A DNA stretch of 53,790 nt from the NCBI GenBank assembly GCA_025359045.1, contig JANYHN010000050.1, positions 1 to 53,790 on the forward strand. The letters are read 5' to 3'. Positions 1 to 8,221 of the stretch are shown here, piece after piece (position 1 is the stretch's first letter; each line of letters begins with the position of its first letter). This DNA is from Hyphomicrobiales bacterium (GTDB lineage Bacteria; Pseudomonadota; Alphaproteobacteria; Rhizobiales; Aestuariivirgaceae). The notes under the pieces were generated by a model, which was given only the letters and a program-made list of their open reading frames with translations, was not told the origin of the DNA and ran no database searches. The position numbers and the translations under genes are program-made.

Positions 1-64
1 GTCTGTCGGCCGGGAAACTGGAAGAGGAGGGTGGGTTTCCATTAATCTTATCGGAGAACCGTAA

Positions 65-679
65 ATGACAAAGCGTTTAAGCGCCAAGTATAAAATTGAT
101 CGTCGTCTGGGTGAAAATATTTGGGGTCGCCCCAAGAGCCCTGTTAACAAGCGTGAATATGGCCCCGGCCAACACGGTCAACGCCGCAAGGGCAAAGTTT
201 CAGATTTCGGCACGCAATTGCGCGCCAAGCAAAAGCTCAAGGGTTACTACGGTAACATTAGCGAAAAGCAGTTCCGCGCCGGTTATGCCGAAGCTCTGCG
301 TATGAAGGGCGATAGCTCTGAAAACCTGATTGGTTTGCTCGAACGTCGTGTTGACGCGCTGGTTTACCGCGCCAAGTGGGTTTCCACAGTGTTTGCTGCC
401 CGTCAGCTCGTGAGCCATGGCCACGTTAAGCTGAACGGCAAGCGCATTACCATCGCGTCCATTCGCTTGAAGGTTGGTGACGTTGTTGAGCTCACAGCGA
501 AAGCCAAGGAAATGGCTTCGGTTTTGGAAGCGCAAGCTTCTGCAGAACGCGATGTTCCAGATTACGTTGAGTTGGACGGCAAGGGCACAGCCAAGCTGAC
601 CCGCATTCCAACGCTTACAGACGTTCCATACCCAGTGCAAATGCAGCCAGCCCTTGTGGTGGAATTCTATTCACGTTAA
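65..679 (+). CDS. rpsD: 30S ribosomal protein S4
   Basis: Primary 16S rRNA-binding protein that nucleates assembly of the 30S body. The 204-residue product has the usual S4 length and begins [14 protein letters not shown]. The N-terminal ribosomal S4 domain covers about residues 3-93, followed by the S4 RNA-binding domain at about 94-155 ([13 protein letters not shown]...HGHVKLNGK). The end ALVVEFYSR is typical of the family. The start is supported by a GGAG about 9 bases upstream. A GGAAAC/GTTTCC inverted repeat at 13-18 and 35-40 in the leader could form a hairpin; S4 often autoregulates through its leader, but a role here is a guess. The gene is single and followed by its own terminator. 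Identification is secure. Confidence 0.98.
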   Translation: MTKRLSAKYKIDRRLGENIWGRPKSPVNKREYGPGQHGQRRKGKVSDFGTQLRAKQKLKGYYGNISEKQFRAGYAEALRMKGDSSENLIGLLERRVDALVYRAKWVSTVFAARQLVSHGHVKLNGKRITIASIRLKVGDVVELTAKAKEMASVLEAQASAERDVPDYVELDGKGTAKLTRIPTLTDVPYPVQMQPALVVEFYSR

Positions 680-702
680 TCGACGATTTCATGTATTTTG
701 AA

Positions 703-731
703 GGGGCTCGCAGAAATGCGGGCCTTTTTGT
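703..731 (+). terminator. Intrinsic terminator after rpsD
   Basis: GGCTCGC (705-711) pairs with GCGGGCC (718-724) across a six-base loop, with one T-G wobble, and is followed directly by five T. This is a standard rho-independent terminator that should end the rpsD transcript. Confidence 0.85.
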
Positions 732-744
732 TTAGGAGAATCAG

Positions 745-945
745 ATGAGTGATACTTCGCGGTTGGATGCTTTGGAAATCCGCTTTGCTCATCAAGAGCA
801 GACGATCACTGACCTCAATGAAGTGATCACTTCGCAATGGAAGCGTATTGAGAATTTAGAGATTCAAATCAGACGCTTGCATGAAGAGTTTCAGAATGTA
901 GATCAGGGGCGTAATGCGCCTGAGCCTCCGCCGCCGCATTATTAA
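745..945 (+). CDS. slyX: SlyX family protein
   Basis: Small 66-residue coiled-coil protein of unknown function. A heptad-rich helix runs from about residue 5 to 50 (LDALEIRFAHQEQTI...WKRIENLEIQIRRL), followed by the PEPPPPHY tail characteristic of SlyX. The start has a clear AGGAGA five bases upstream. The stop overlaps the stop of the convergent DUF1501 gene by four bases. Family assignment is confident; no molecular function is established for the family. Confidence 0.92.
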   Translation: MSDTSRLDALEIRFAHQEQTITDLNEVITSQWKRIENLEIQIRRLHEEFQNVDQGRNAPEPPPPHY

Positions 946-2090
946 ATCAACTTCAACTTCGAACCCACATCAACGCCCGGAAATATCTTTGAACTCAAAT
1001 CGCCCGGTGAAATGCCATATAAATCGGCAAGTGCCCAACCCATATACCGCCGCACATCATCGGTTGGCATAAGGTCACGTGCTTCAAGCAATTTATCATG
1101 GCTGAGGCCTGGCCATTTCTTGTTGATCACTTTGCCGCCTTCACCATTTGCCAGCAATCCACCCGCCAGAAACGCAGCACCGCCCGTGCCGTGATCGGTT
1201 CCGCCTGTGCCATTAAAATGGGCCGTGCGGCCGAATTCGCTGGCGGCAATCACCAATGTGTTGGCCCAGACTGGCCCGAGCTCTTGTTTCAATTGGGTGA
1301 TAGCCGTGCTGAGTGCTTCCAAGCTTTTACCTAATCGAGTTTCTTGGTTGTCATGGGTGTCCCAGCCATAGATGGAGAATGAAGCGATGCGGCATTCTTC
1401 TTTCATCATACGTGCGGTCAAGCTGCATGTAGCTTCGATGCCTTTACCAGGGTGCTGGTCATCCTCGGCCATCATGCTTTGTTGCATGTTGGCTTGCACA
1501 CCAGCCATGACGGGAGCGAAATCTTTGTCGCCATTGTAAAGCATTTCCAAAAACTGAGTTGAGTCTGACCAGAAGCCCAATTCATTGTTGGTGCCGATGT
1601 TCAGGTATGGCGCAGGCCCGCGCATCACCAATTGTGAACCCGAGCCTACATCAGCAGCGAAGTTAAATTTCGTGCCCCCCATCAAAGTAATCAAGCGGTT
1701 CACCCAGCCCGTATCAGTGGTGTCATGGGCATCGGCCCCACGCTCTAAATAGTCTTGCGCTTCAAAGTGGCTGCGGTTCCTGTAAGGCGTGGATAAGCTA
1801 TGGATTACGCTCAGCTCTTTGGCTTCAAAAAGCGGCTTCAATGGCGTGAGCGCTTCGTGGAAAGCGAAATAGTTATCGACAGCGAAACTCCTGGCACTGC
1901 CTGTTGGCCGTAGTTTGGCGAAGTCGGGATCGCCAATTGGCTGCACTGCATCGAGTGAATCCATTCCACCGCGTTGAATGATCACAATCAAGCGCTTGTC
2001 GGAATTAGCAGCAGCAAAAGTAATGCCGCGCATCGCAGAATAAGCACCCGCAGCTGCAACAGCGTGGAGGAAATTTCGGCGATTTATCAT
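942..2090 (-). CDS. DUF1501 domain protein, Tat-exported
   Basis: A 382-residue protein of the DUF1501 family, which has an alkaline phosphatase/sulfatase-like core of uncertain activity. The N-terminus MINRRNFLHAVAAAG has the twin-arginine motif followed by a hydrophobic stretch, so folded export by Tat is expected. Family features include QRGGMDSLDAVQP near residues 39-51 and, in the second half, ASEFGRTAHFNGTGGTDHGTGG, with His/Asp residues that could bind metal. It lies five bases downstream of the DUF1800 gene on the same strand. These two families are very often paired in bacteria, so they are probably co-transcribed and act together outside the cytoplasm. The substrate is unknown. Confidence 0.9.
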   Translation of the reverse strand: MINRRNFLHAVAAAGAYSAMRGITFAAANSDKRLIVIIQRGGMDSLDAVQPIGDPDFAKLRPTGSARSFAVDNYFAFHEALTPLKPLFEAKELSVIHSLSTPYRNRSHFEAQDYLERGADAHDTTDTGWVNRLITLMGGTKFNFAADVGSGSQLVMRGPAPYLNIGTNNELGFWSDSTQFLEMLYNGDKDFAPVMAGVQANMQQSMMAEDDQHPGKGIEATCSLTARMMKEECRIASFSIYGWDTHDNQETRLGKSLEALSTAITQLKQELGPVWANTLVIAASEFGRTAHFNGTGGTDHGTGGAAFLAGGLLANGEGGKVINKKWPGLSHDKLLEARDLMPTDDVRRYMGWALADLYGISPGDLSSKIFPGVDVGSKLKLI

Positions 2091-2095
2091 GATGA

Positions 2096-3460
2096 TTAGC
2101 TCCGGTTGAATTCTGGGCTTGCCAAAACAAGGCCCAGTGCGAGTTGGCGGCTGCTGGCTAGTTTGATTGTCGATAATGTTTGCGGGCGAAGATTTGGGCC
2201 AAGAACCCGCGCCGCAAAGGCGGCCGGCTCTTCGTCTTCAAAATGCTTCACAATTATTGGAATGCGGATCAATCTTGCGCCGATGACTGAAGGTGAAAGC
2301 CAGAAGCTTGGATCATCTGACCAGCCTTTAGGGCTTGGCGCCGCCCAAAGCTTTTGCGTCAGGTTTTCCATTGAACCCACCGTCATTGGATTTCCTGGCG
2401 GCTTGTCTTCTTGCCTTGATTTAAGTTCAAGAGCTTGCTGATTTATTTTGCCTGCGCGAAGGGCGCTGACGAGAAAAACAAAATCATTGCGCATGTTTTT
2501 GCCCAAAGGGGCTGCAGAAGCCGGATGCGTCAAGAGAACTTTATAGACTGCCGTTAAATTGCCGCTACTCGATTTGAATTCAGCTTCCAAGGTCTTCTCT
2601 AAATCTAAATTGTTAGGCCCCACAAAATGTGCGGTCAATTTATGGGCAATGAAACTGGCGGTCGAAGAGTGATTTGCCAAAAAACGGAACACATCTTTTG
2701 CGTCTTGTTCTTGTGGTTTTGCCCCTCCAAAAGATTTCCCCATCATTGATTTTGTGCCGGGTTCAGCACGTCCCGGAGTGAAAACCACCTGGCCTGAATC
2801 TTTTTCAACATGCCAGCCTGTTAGAATTTTACTGAAAGCCACGATATCATCCTGGATGTACCCGCCACCCACACCCACGGTATGCAGTTCCAAAATTTCG
2901 CGACCCAAATTTTCGTTGAAGCCTTTTTTACTGCGATTGCCAAATTTTGAATGAGGGCCAATCGAGTTTTGCAAATTCAAATAATACACCATTGCGGGGC
3001 TAAGTTCAGCGGCCACCAACAAATCATAAAATGAGCCAAACATGTTGGGGCGGATGGTCGTTGCTTCATAAAGCCTGGCGGTGGCTCTGAGAAAGCGATT
3101 GGTCGCTCCTAATGCAAAGTGATTTGCCCAAAATGCCTGAAGGCGATTGCTGAACATCTGGTCGGATGTAACGGCCGCCATAACTGCGTTATGTACATCC
3201 TGCGCGTGATAAGTTTGAACCTGTTGGTTCAGTTCTTTATTCTTAGTTTTCTTTGCGTCAGGATTATCGGCATTTGCCATTTTGGCTTCTTTGGCCAGGG
3301 CGTTTTGTTCGCCCAGATAAATGATGCGCCCAACCAATTCGCTTTCCGCTTCCAGATTTCTTTTGGGCAAAATTTCCAATTCCGCCATAGGATCAAATTT
3401 TCCATTCAACGGAATGCCATAGCCGAAGCGAAAAGCCTTGGTATATTCAGCGTCATTCAT
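2096..3460 (-). CDS. DUF1800 domain protein
   Basis: A 454-residue DUF1800 family protein. Recognisable segments are the N-terminal MNDAEYTKAFRFGYGIP, the central YYLNLQNSIGPHSKFG with NENLGREILELHTVGVGGGY, the GWHVEKDSG region, and KLWAAPSPKGWSDDPSFW near the C-terminus. No signal peptide is visible although the partner DUF1501 protein is exported. The start has GGAG eight bases upstream. The DUF1501 gene follows after five bases. The function of the pair is unknown. Identification by family rests on several conserved segments. Confidence 0.9.
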   Translation of the reverse strand: MNDAEYTKAFRFGYGIPLNGKFDPMAELEILPKRNLEAESELVGRIIYLGEQNALAKEAKMANADNPDAKKTKNKELNQQVQTYHAQDVHNAVMAAVTSDQMFSNRLQAFWANHFALGATNRFLRATARLYEATTIRPNMFGSFYDLLVAAELSPAMVYYLNLQNSIGPHSKFGNRSKKGFNENLGREILELHTVGVGGGYIQDDIVAFSKILTGWHVEKDSGQVVFTPGRAEPGTKSMMGKSFGGAKPQEQDAKDVFRFLANHSSTASFIAHKLTAHFVGPNNLDLEKTLEAEFKSSSGNLTAVYKVLLTHPASAAPLGKNMRNDFVFLVSALRAGKINQQALELKSRQEDKPPGNPMTVGSMENLTQKLWAAPSPKGWSDDPSFWLSPSVIGARLIRIPIIVKHFEDEEPAAFAARVLGPNLRPQTLSTIKLASSRQLALGLVLASPEFNRS

Positions 3461-3528
3461 GGTGCATTCTCCAAGGTTTTTGAGAATCGATTGTTAACTT
3501 CAGACGCAGAGCTCGCGTCAATCCGTCG

Positions 3529-3897
3529 TTAGTTCAGCGCTTCGGCAATTTTGGCGTCGGCTAAGGCAAAACAGCCGGCGATTGTGGGGCTCAGTGGCAG
3601 GTTACGATAAGAACCAATCGCTCCATTTTGCTTTAATTTTCCAGCAAGGCCCGGTTCATCAGAGGAGACCACCCAAATAAACCCGAAACTGGTTTGGCGG
3701 ATGGGTTTGCCACCAGCATTGATGATGCTAGCGAAAACCTTATCGGACGGGGTGTTAGGCTCAAAAACGGCAAGCATTGTGCCAGTGGCATCAGATGATA
3801 ACGCGCCAGCTCGCATGATGATGGCCATGGCGATGAGCCACACCGTGATTACAGAAGCAAAGAAAATAAGCGCGAATTTATGCGAGGGGTAGTTCAC
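3529..3897 (-). CDS. Hypothetical single-pass membrane protein
   Basis: A 122-residue protein I do not recognise. One transmembrane segment lies at about residues 8-30 (FALIFFASVITVWLIAMAIIM). It is followed by a soluble domain with alternating hydrophobic residues and a single Cys. The start ATG overlaps the MFS transporter stop (ATGA, 3894-3897), so translation is probably coupled to the transporter. It could be a transporter accessory or an inner-membrane-anchored periplasmic domain; nothing in the sequence decides. Confidence 0.65.
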   Translation of the reverse strand: MNYPSHKFALIFFASVITVWLIAMAIIMRAGALSSDATGTMLAVFEPNTPSDKVFASIINAGGKPIRQTSFGFIWVVSSDEPGLAGKLKQNGAIGSYRNLPLSPTIAGCFALADAKIAEALN

Positions 3898-5123
3898 GCC
3901 ACTGCGAAGGCAGGGGCCTTTGCCTCACGAATCGGTAGATGTACTAAGAAAGCAAAAACGCCCAGGCCAACGCTCATCCACCACACCGGATTGTAGGAGC
4001 CAAACACATCATAAAGCTTGCCGCCCAACCACACACCAAGAAATGAGCCAATCTGGTGGCTTAAGAATACAAAGCCATAAAGTGTTGCCATATAGCGCGT
4101 GCCAAACATAACGATGACGAGTTGCATGGTGAAGGGCACAGTGGAGAGCCAGAGGAAACCGAGTACTGCGGTGAACAGCAAAGTACTGATTTGGGTTATG
4201 GGGAAGCTGATGAAGGCAACAGTTGCTATGGCGCGCAGCAGATAGATGGAACTGAGTGGAAAGCGCTTGTCATTGCGGCCGCCGAGGATGCCAGCGGTAT
4301 AGGAACCGACGACATTGAACAGCCCTATAAGACCCATGGCCAATCCGGCAAACTCTTTGGTGATGCCATGCTCTGCCAAATAAGGCGGCAAATGAACGGT
4401 GACGAATGCGAGTTGGAATCCGCAAACAAAAAAACCGGCCGTCAGCAATAAGTATGAACGATGGCCAAAAGCCAGCTTGATGGCTTGGCGCATCGTCAAA
4501 TCTGTTTCGCCCACATTGGCTTTGCTGCCTGCGGAGTTTTGGACCAATAAAGGCATAGCAAAAGGGATGATCAGCAATGATGATGCCGCAAGGATCAGCA
4601 ATACTGTGTGCCAGCTATAGACCGACAGCATTGCGCCTGTCAGCGGCGAAAAAATGAACTGCCCAAGTGAGCCTGAAGCCGTGGCCAAACCAAAAGCCCA
4701 AGAACGTTTTTCAGGTGGCACGATGCGGCCCAAGGCGGCCATTACAATGCCGAATGATGACAGCGCGATACCAACACCCACAAAAAGGCCAGCGGTGATA
4801 TTAAACAAAAACGGCGTGCCCGCATAAGCCATGCCCACAACACCGATGGCATATATCACCGCGCCAACCATCAACACGCGGGCCGAGCCATAACGATCAG
4901 CCATTGCGCCGGCAAAGGGCGTGGCAATGCCCCACATTAAATTCTGAACAGCCAAAGCAAATGAAAAAGTTTCACGCGGCCAGCTATAAGCTTGCGAAAT
5001 TGGCAAGGTGAATTGGCCGAAAGTTGAGCGCACTCCGAAATTGACGATGGCGACGCAACAACCACAGATCAGAACAGTGATTGCTAGAAAATACCAAGGC
5101 GTAGGTTTGGCAACTGTATTCAT
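3894..5123 (-). CDS. MFS transporter
   Basis: Inner-membrane major facilitator of 409 residues with about 12 hydrophobic segments. The conserved loop 2-3 motif is visible as GAMADRYGSARVLMVG around residues 75-95. The sequence resembles the NarK/oxalate-formate antiporter-like group, but the substrate cannot be read from the protein. It is preceded by a DMT exporter gene on the same strand (nine-base gap) and overlaps the next small membrane protein gene by four bases, so the three are likely one transcript. No strong ribosome binding site is seen at this ATG. Confidence 0.88.
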   Translation of the reverse strand: MNTVAKPTPWYFLAITVLICGCCVAIVNFGVRSTFGQFTLPISQAYSWPRETFSFALAVQNLMWGIATPFAGAMADRYGSARVLMVGAVIYAIGVVGMAYAGTPFLFNITAGLFVGVGIALSSFGIVMAALGRIVPPEKRSWAFGLATASGSLGQFIFSPLTGAMLSVYSWHTVLLILAASSLLIIPFAMPLLVQNSAGSKANVGETDLTMRQAIKLAFGHRSYLLLTAGFFVCGFQLAFVTVHLPPYLAEHGITKEFAGLAMGLIGLFNVVGSYTAGILGGRNDKRFPLSSIYLLRAIATVAFISFPITQISTLLFTAVLGFLWLSTVPFTMQLVIVMFGTRYMATLYGFVFLSHQIGSFLGVWLGGKLYDVFGSYNPVWWMSVGLGVFAFLVHLPIREAKAPAFAVA

Positions 5124-5132
5124 GGCGGAAAC

Positions 5133-6032
5133 TTAGACCTTTTCAACGCGCGTGAGAAATGATTTTCCAAACTCTGCAATGGCCACACCTGCCAATATTA
5201 AAAAACCAGCGATCAGTGTTGTGAATGTCACTTTCTCCCCCAACACCAGCCAACCTGCCGCCACGGCGAGAACCGGCACGAGATAAAGCGATGCGCCCAT
5301 AGTGGTTGAGCGTAAATGACCAGAGGCAAAATTCCAAGCGACTAATGCAATGAAAGTGGCGATGACTGATAAAAAGAATAGTGCTTGCCAATCAGCAGGT
5401 CGCATATTCACAACAGCGCTCCACGTCGAGGCTGAAGCGAAAACCAGAGCAGGGGGCGCACATAGGATCAACGACCAAGCAGTAATTTTGAGCGCGCCAT
5501 ATTTTTCAACGAGTGGCCTGCTGAAAATTACATAAATGGCCCACGCAATGCCGCAAGTAAAAATCATCAAGCCGCCGATGATTAAATCCGAAGTGCCTTG
5601 AGCTGCACCCGCGTCACCACTGAATAGGAACAGGGATCCGGCAAATGAGATAACCATACCGATGAGCACCGATGCCGAAAGTTTTTCGGTGCCGAGTGCT
5701 GCCGCCATGAGCGCAATCACCATGGGCTGTGTCGAAATGATAATGCCGCCAATACCAGCGCTCACGCGGGCAAAACCAAAAATGGTTCCCAGAAAATAAC
5801 CAAACATACCGACAGATCCTGTCAGGATCAGCTTGGGGACGTCAGCGCGGTCAATGCGCCAACCAGCAAACGCCAGTAGTGGCAGACAGATAATGGCCAC
5901 GCTGCACATACGGATAACGATAGAATCTGAGGGGCCAGAAGCAAGTGCGAGCGAGCGCACAAACACAGGTGACAATCCCCATGTTAAAATGGCAAATGCG
6001 AGAGCGAGGAGGGCTGTGGTTTTAGAGGTCAT
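5133..6032 (-). CDS. EamA/DMT family transporter
   Basis: A 299-residue drug/metabolite transporter family protein with ten predicted membrane helices arranged as two EamA repeats (about 8-140 and 152-288). Features include LTWGLSPVFVRSLAL in helix 1 and LVPVLAVAAGWLVLGEKV in the second repeat, typical of the family. These proteins export metabolites such as amino acids, but no substrate can be assigned. It sits directly upstream of the MFS gene on the same strand. Confidence 0.9.
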   Translation of the reverse strand: MTSKTTALLALAFAILTWGLSPVFVRSLALASGPSDSIVIRMCSVAIICLPLLAFAGWRIDRADVPKLILTGSVGMFGYFLGTIFGFARVSAGIGGIIISTQPMVIALMAAALGTEKLSASVLIGMVISFAGSLFLFSGDAGAAQGTSDLIIGGLMIFTCGIAWAIYVIFSRPLVEKYGALKITAWSLILCAPPALVFASASTWSAVVNMRPADWQALFFLSVIATFIALVAWNFASGHLRSTTMGASLYLVPVLAVAAGWLVLGEKVTFTTLIAGFLILAGVAIAEFGKSFLTRVEKV

Positions 6033-6094
6033 TGATCCAATAAAGGCGATGCCTCTGATTTGGTCAATGGTGGATATGGCAGAGGAGATATGAA

Positions 6095-6712
6095 TTATCC
6101 CCCGTGCTTCTCCATCGCTGCTTTAACAGCTGGTCGTTCCAACATCGCCGCACGGTGCGCCAGAATTTTGGGGAACTTTGAAGTGTCCACACCGTCACCT
6201 TCAAGCCAGTTGGCAATCGTAAAAAGATAAGCATCCGCCACCGTATATTGCTCGCCCATCACCCAAGGCCCTTTGAGATATTCTTTCTCAATCATCACGC
6301 AGCAATCTGTCATGTTCTGTGGCACTTTGATTTTCATTGCTTCAACCACGGCTGGATCGTCTGACCAGCGGCTGCCTCGGCGATTATGTGCGTGGTGCGG
6401 ATGCACAGTGGACGAGAGATAAGAAGTGAAGGCCTGCATCTGCGCAAACGCAAATGGATCAGAACGCGACAGGCGCATCTTGGGATACACATCAGCAATG
6501 AATGCTAAGATCGCCACATTCTCGGTGATCACGCCCTTATCAGTGGCCAGTGCAGGCACGCGGCCCTTCGGGTTCACATATTTAAAGGGAGCCGTGTTTT
6601 GCTCATTCTCAGCGAAATTTACCTTGTGCGCAGTGTATTCAGCGCCCGCTTCTTCAAGCGCAATCATCGGCGCCAGCGAACAAGTTTTAGGTGCGTAATA
6701 AAGCGTGAGCAT
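6095..6712 (-). CDS. Glutathione S-transferase family protein
   Basis: A 205-residue cytosolic GST. The N-terminal thioredoxin-like domain (about 1-77) has YYAPKTCSLAPMIALEEAG, with a Ser/Cys region where beta-class enzymes bind glutathione, then VNPKGRVPAL and the TENVAILAFIAD segment. The all-helical C-terminal domain (about 85-205) contains GEQYTVADAYLFTIANW. The start codon overlaps the grxD stop by one base (TAATG), so the two are translationally coupled, consistent with a shared glutathione-linked role. Confidence 0.92.
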   Translation of the reverse strand: MLTLYYAPKTCSLAPMIALEEAGAEYTAHKVNFAENEQNTAPFKYVNPKGRVPALATDKGVITENVAILAFIADVYPKMRLSRSDPFAFAQMQAFTSYLSSTVHPHHAHNRRGSRWSDDPAVVEAMKIKVPQNMTDCCVMIEKEYLKGPWVMGEQYTVADAYLFTIANWLEGDGVDTSKFPKILAHRAAMLERPAVKAAMEKHGG

Positions 6713-7035
6713 TAAACGCCAACGCCCTTATCGGCCATCAATTGCTTCAACTCACCAGACTGATACATTTCCATCATGATATCAGCGCCGCCCACAAATT
6801 CGCCTTTCACATAAAGCTGTGGAACGGTTGGCCAATTGGTATAATCCTTAATGCCTTGGCGAATTTCGTCACTGGCCAGCACGTTCACATCCTTAAACGG
6901 CACGCCAAGCTGAGTTAATATCTGCACCGAGCGCCCCGAAAAGCCACATTGCGGCATATCGGCATTGCCCTTCATAAAGAGCACGACGTCATTGGTTTTT
7001 ACGGTGGTATCGATTTGGGTTTTAATGTCGGTCAT
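6712..7035 (-). CDS. grxD: Monothiol glutaredoxin Grx4
   Basis: A 107-residue monothiol glutaredoxin with the CGFS active site at residues 30-33 (MPQCGFSGRS), then NWPTVPQLYVKGEFVGG and GGADIMMEMYQSGEL for glutathione binding. In this family the protein binds a [2Fe-2S] cluster shared with BolA and helps deliver Fe-S clusters. The bolA gene lies just upstream, separated by a 40-codon frame with four-base overlaps on both sides. Assignment and pairing are standard for alphaproteobacteria. Confidence 0.97.
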   Translation of the reverse strand: MTDIKTQIDTTVKTNDVVLFMKGNADMPQCGFSGRSVQILTQLGVPFKDVNVLASDEIRQGIKDYTNWPTVPQLYVKGEFVGGADIMMEMYQSGELKQLMADKGVGV

Positions 7036-7154
7036 TTTTCTTGCCTTTCAGATTCAATTTGTCTTTTTGCTTTTGCCACAATACGCCTAGAAACGATAAA
7101 TGGCAAAATGATCAGCGCGAGTGCGCCGAGGATGAGGAGAGTGGGGATAGTCAT
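7032..7154 (-). CDS. 40-aa membrane peptide between bolA and grxD
   Basis: A short frame starting at ATG 7154-7152 and ending at TGA 7034-7032. It encodes a 40-residue peptide beginning MTIPTLLILGALAL, with one hydrophobic segment (about residues 3-22) and then a basic, charged tail (SRRIVAKAKRQIESERQEK). Its ATG overlaps the bolA stop and its stop overlaps the grxD ATG, both as ATGA, so it fits exactly between the two. Such precise packing and a textbook membrane-anchor composition argue that it is translated. Function unknown; proximity suggests it may tether or couple expression of the BolA-Grx pair. Confidence 0.7.
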   Translation of the reverse strand: MTIPTLLILGALALIILPFIVSRRIVAKAKRQIESERQEK

Positions 7155-7387
7155 TCCTCCGGCACGCTTGTCTGCAATGCCAGCGCATGAAGCTCGCCGC
7201 CCATGCGGCCTTGGAGGGCGGCGTAAACCATTTGATGTTGCTGCACACGGTTTTTGCCTTTGAATGCGGCGGCCACCACATTGGCCGAATAATGATTGCC
7301 ATCACCCGCCAAATCCTGGATTTGCACCACAGCGCCGGGGATGCCTTCGCGGATGAAGCGTTCAATATCGGGAGCAGTCATGGCCAT
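7151..7387 (-). CDS. bolA: BolA family protein
   Basis: A 78-residue BolA-type protein (MAMTAPDIERFIREGIPGA...GDGNHYSANVVAAAFKGKNRVQQHQMVYAALQGRMGGELHALALQT). The helix-turn with NRVQQHQMVY and the late H in ELHAL match the BolA fold, whose His ligates the shared [2Fe-2S] cluster with CGFS glutaredoxins. An in-frame extension reaches 7531, but AGGA about ten bases upstream of ATG 7387 and the family length favour this start. It lies upstream of the 40-aa peptide and grxD in the same orientation. Confidence 0.93.
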   Translation of the reverse strand: MAMTAPDIERFIREGIPGAVVQIQDLAGDGNHYSANVVAAAFKGKNRVQQHQMVYAALQGRMGGELHALALQTSVPEE

Positions 7388-7495
7388 GGGGTGCGGTTTC
7401 CTTTGTGAGCAAGATAATGCCGCGAACATAAAATTACCAGCCTCTTTCCCACTCTCTCCCCGTCTTGCGAGGCGAGGCAATAGTAGGAATTGACA

Positions 7496-7526
7496 TAAAA
7501 AAGCCCACGCAGTTTCGAGCGTGGGC
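7496..7526 (-). terminator. Intrinsic terminator after the DUF992 gene
   Basis: Reading the minus strand, GCCCACGC pairs perfectly with GCGTGGGC (7503-7510 and 7519-7526) around an eight-base loop and is followed by six T. It ends transcription from the DUF992 gene, so bolA-grxD needs its own promoter between this hairpin and 7387. A partial palindromic-repeat-like sequence (CTCTCCCCGTCTTGCGAGG) sits in that gap at about 7453-7471. Confidence 0.85.
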
Positions 7527-7549
7527 CGCATTTCGTGATAAAAAGGAAC

Positions 7550-8023
7550 TTAGCCAGCGCGCAAATTCAGACTCGCCACACCGATGGCAATATTTAGCCC
7601 AGTCTGACCCTGCACGCTGATCGGCTGAAGATTGATGTTATTCTTAAAGCCACCAACCAAAACATTGGCTCCAAGGCCCACGATCACCGACGCTGAAGCC
7701 TGGCCGCCGACATATGTTCCCGAAAGTGAACTGCGGCCTACATTGCCTGGTGCAAACACCAGCCATGCAGCGCGGCCCCGGCCTGTGACCCCAAGATCCA
7801 AACCAATTTTGCCGATGCTGCCATGATATCGCTCGGTTCGACCATTGCGATTTGTGAATGTGCAGCTCACGTTCTTGGAAGAACCCACAATCAACCCCAC
7901 ACCCGGTGCAATATTGCAATTCAAAACGCCTAATTTAACACCACTGGTTCTTGCGTCTGCAGCTCCGGCAACCAAAAGCAGCGCCATACCAGCCAGGCTG
8001 GCGGCCAAAAATTTTTTGTTCAT
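7550..8023 (-). CDS. DUF992 family exported protein
   Basis: A 157-residue protein with a clear signal peptide (MNKKFLAASLAGMALLLVAGAADA, cleavage after ADA). The mature part has the DUF992 pattern: VKLGVLNCNIAPGVGLIVGSSKNVSCTF with two Cys, then GLDLGVTGRGRAAWLVFAP and repeated glycine-rich beta segments (GTYVGGQASASVIVGLGANVLVGG). A small beta-rich periplasmic or outer-surface protein is expected. Function is unknown in the family. It is followed by a strong terminator, so it is probably monocistronic. Confidence 0.88.
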   Translation of the reverse strand: MNKKFLAASLAGMALLLVAGAADARTSGVKLGVLNCNIAPGVGLIVGSSKNVSCTFTNRNGRTERYHGSIGKIGLDLGVTGRGRAAWLVFAPGNVGRSSLSGTYVGGQASASVIVGLGANVLVGGFKNNINLQPISVQGQTGLNIAIGVASLNLRAG

Positions 8024-8221
8024 TTTAGATCCTTTTTGAAATTGTCATCATGATCAATTTAGTCGCAATCGCGCAAAGATAGCCAATTTAACTTACTTGA
8101 TGATGGTGTAACGCTGCAGCAGCGGTTTTGTTCCCTGTCTCCAACGCAGCAGGGGGAAAGCGAGAAAGAAAGTTATCCCGACTTAGATTTGAAAATCGGC
8201 CTTGAAGGGACACTCGTTCAG

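Noticed and set aside
7388..7531. N-terminal extension of BolA
   Set aside because: It would run through the terminator stem and repeat-like sequence, and BolA length fits ATG 7387.
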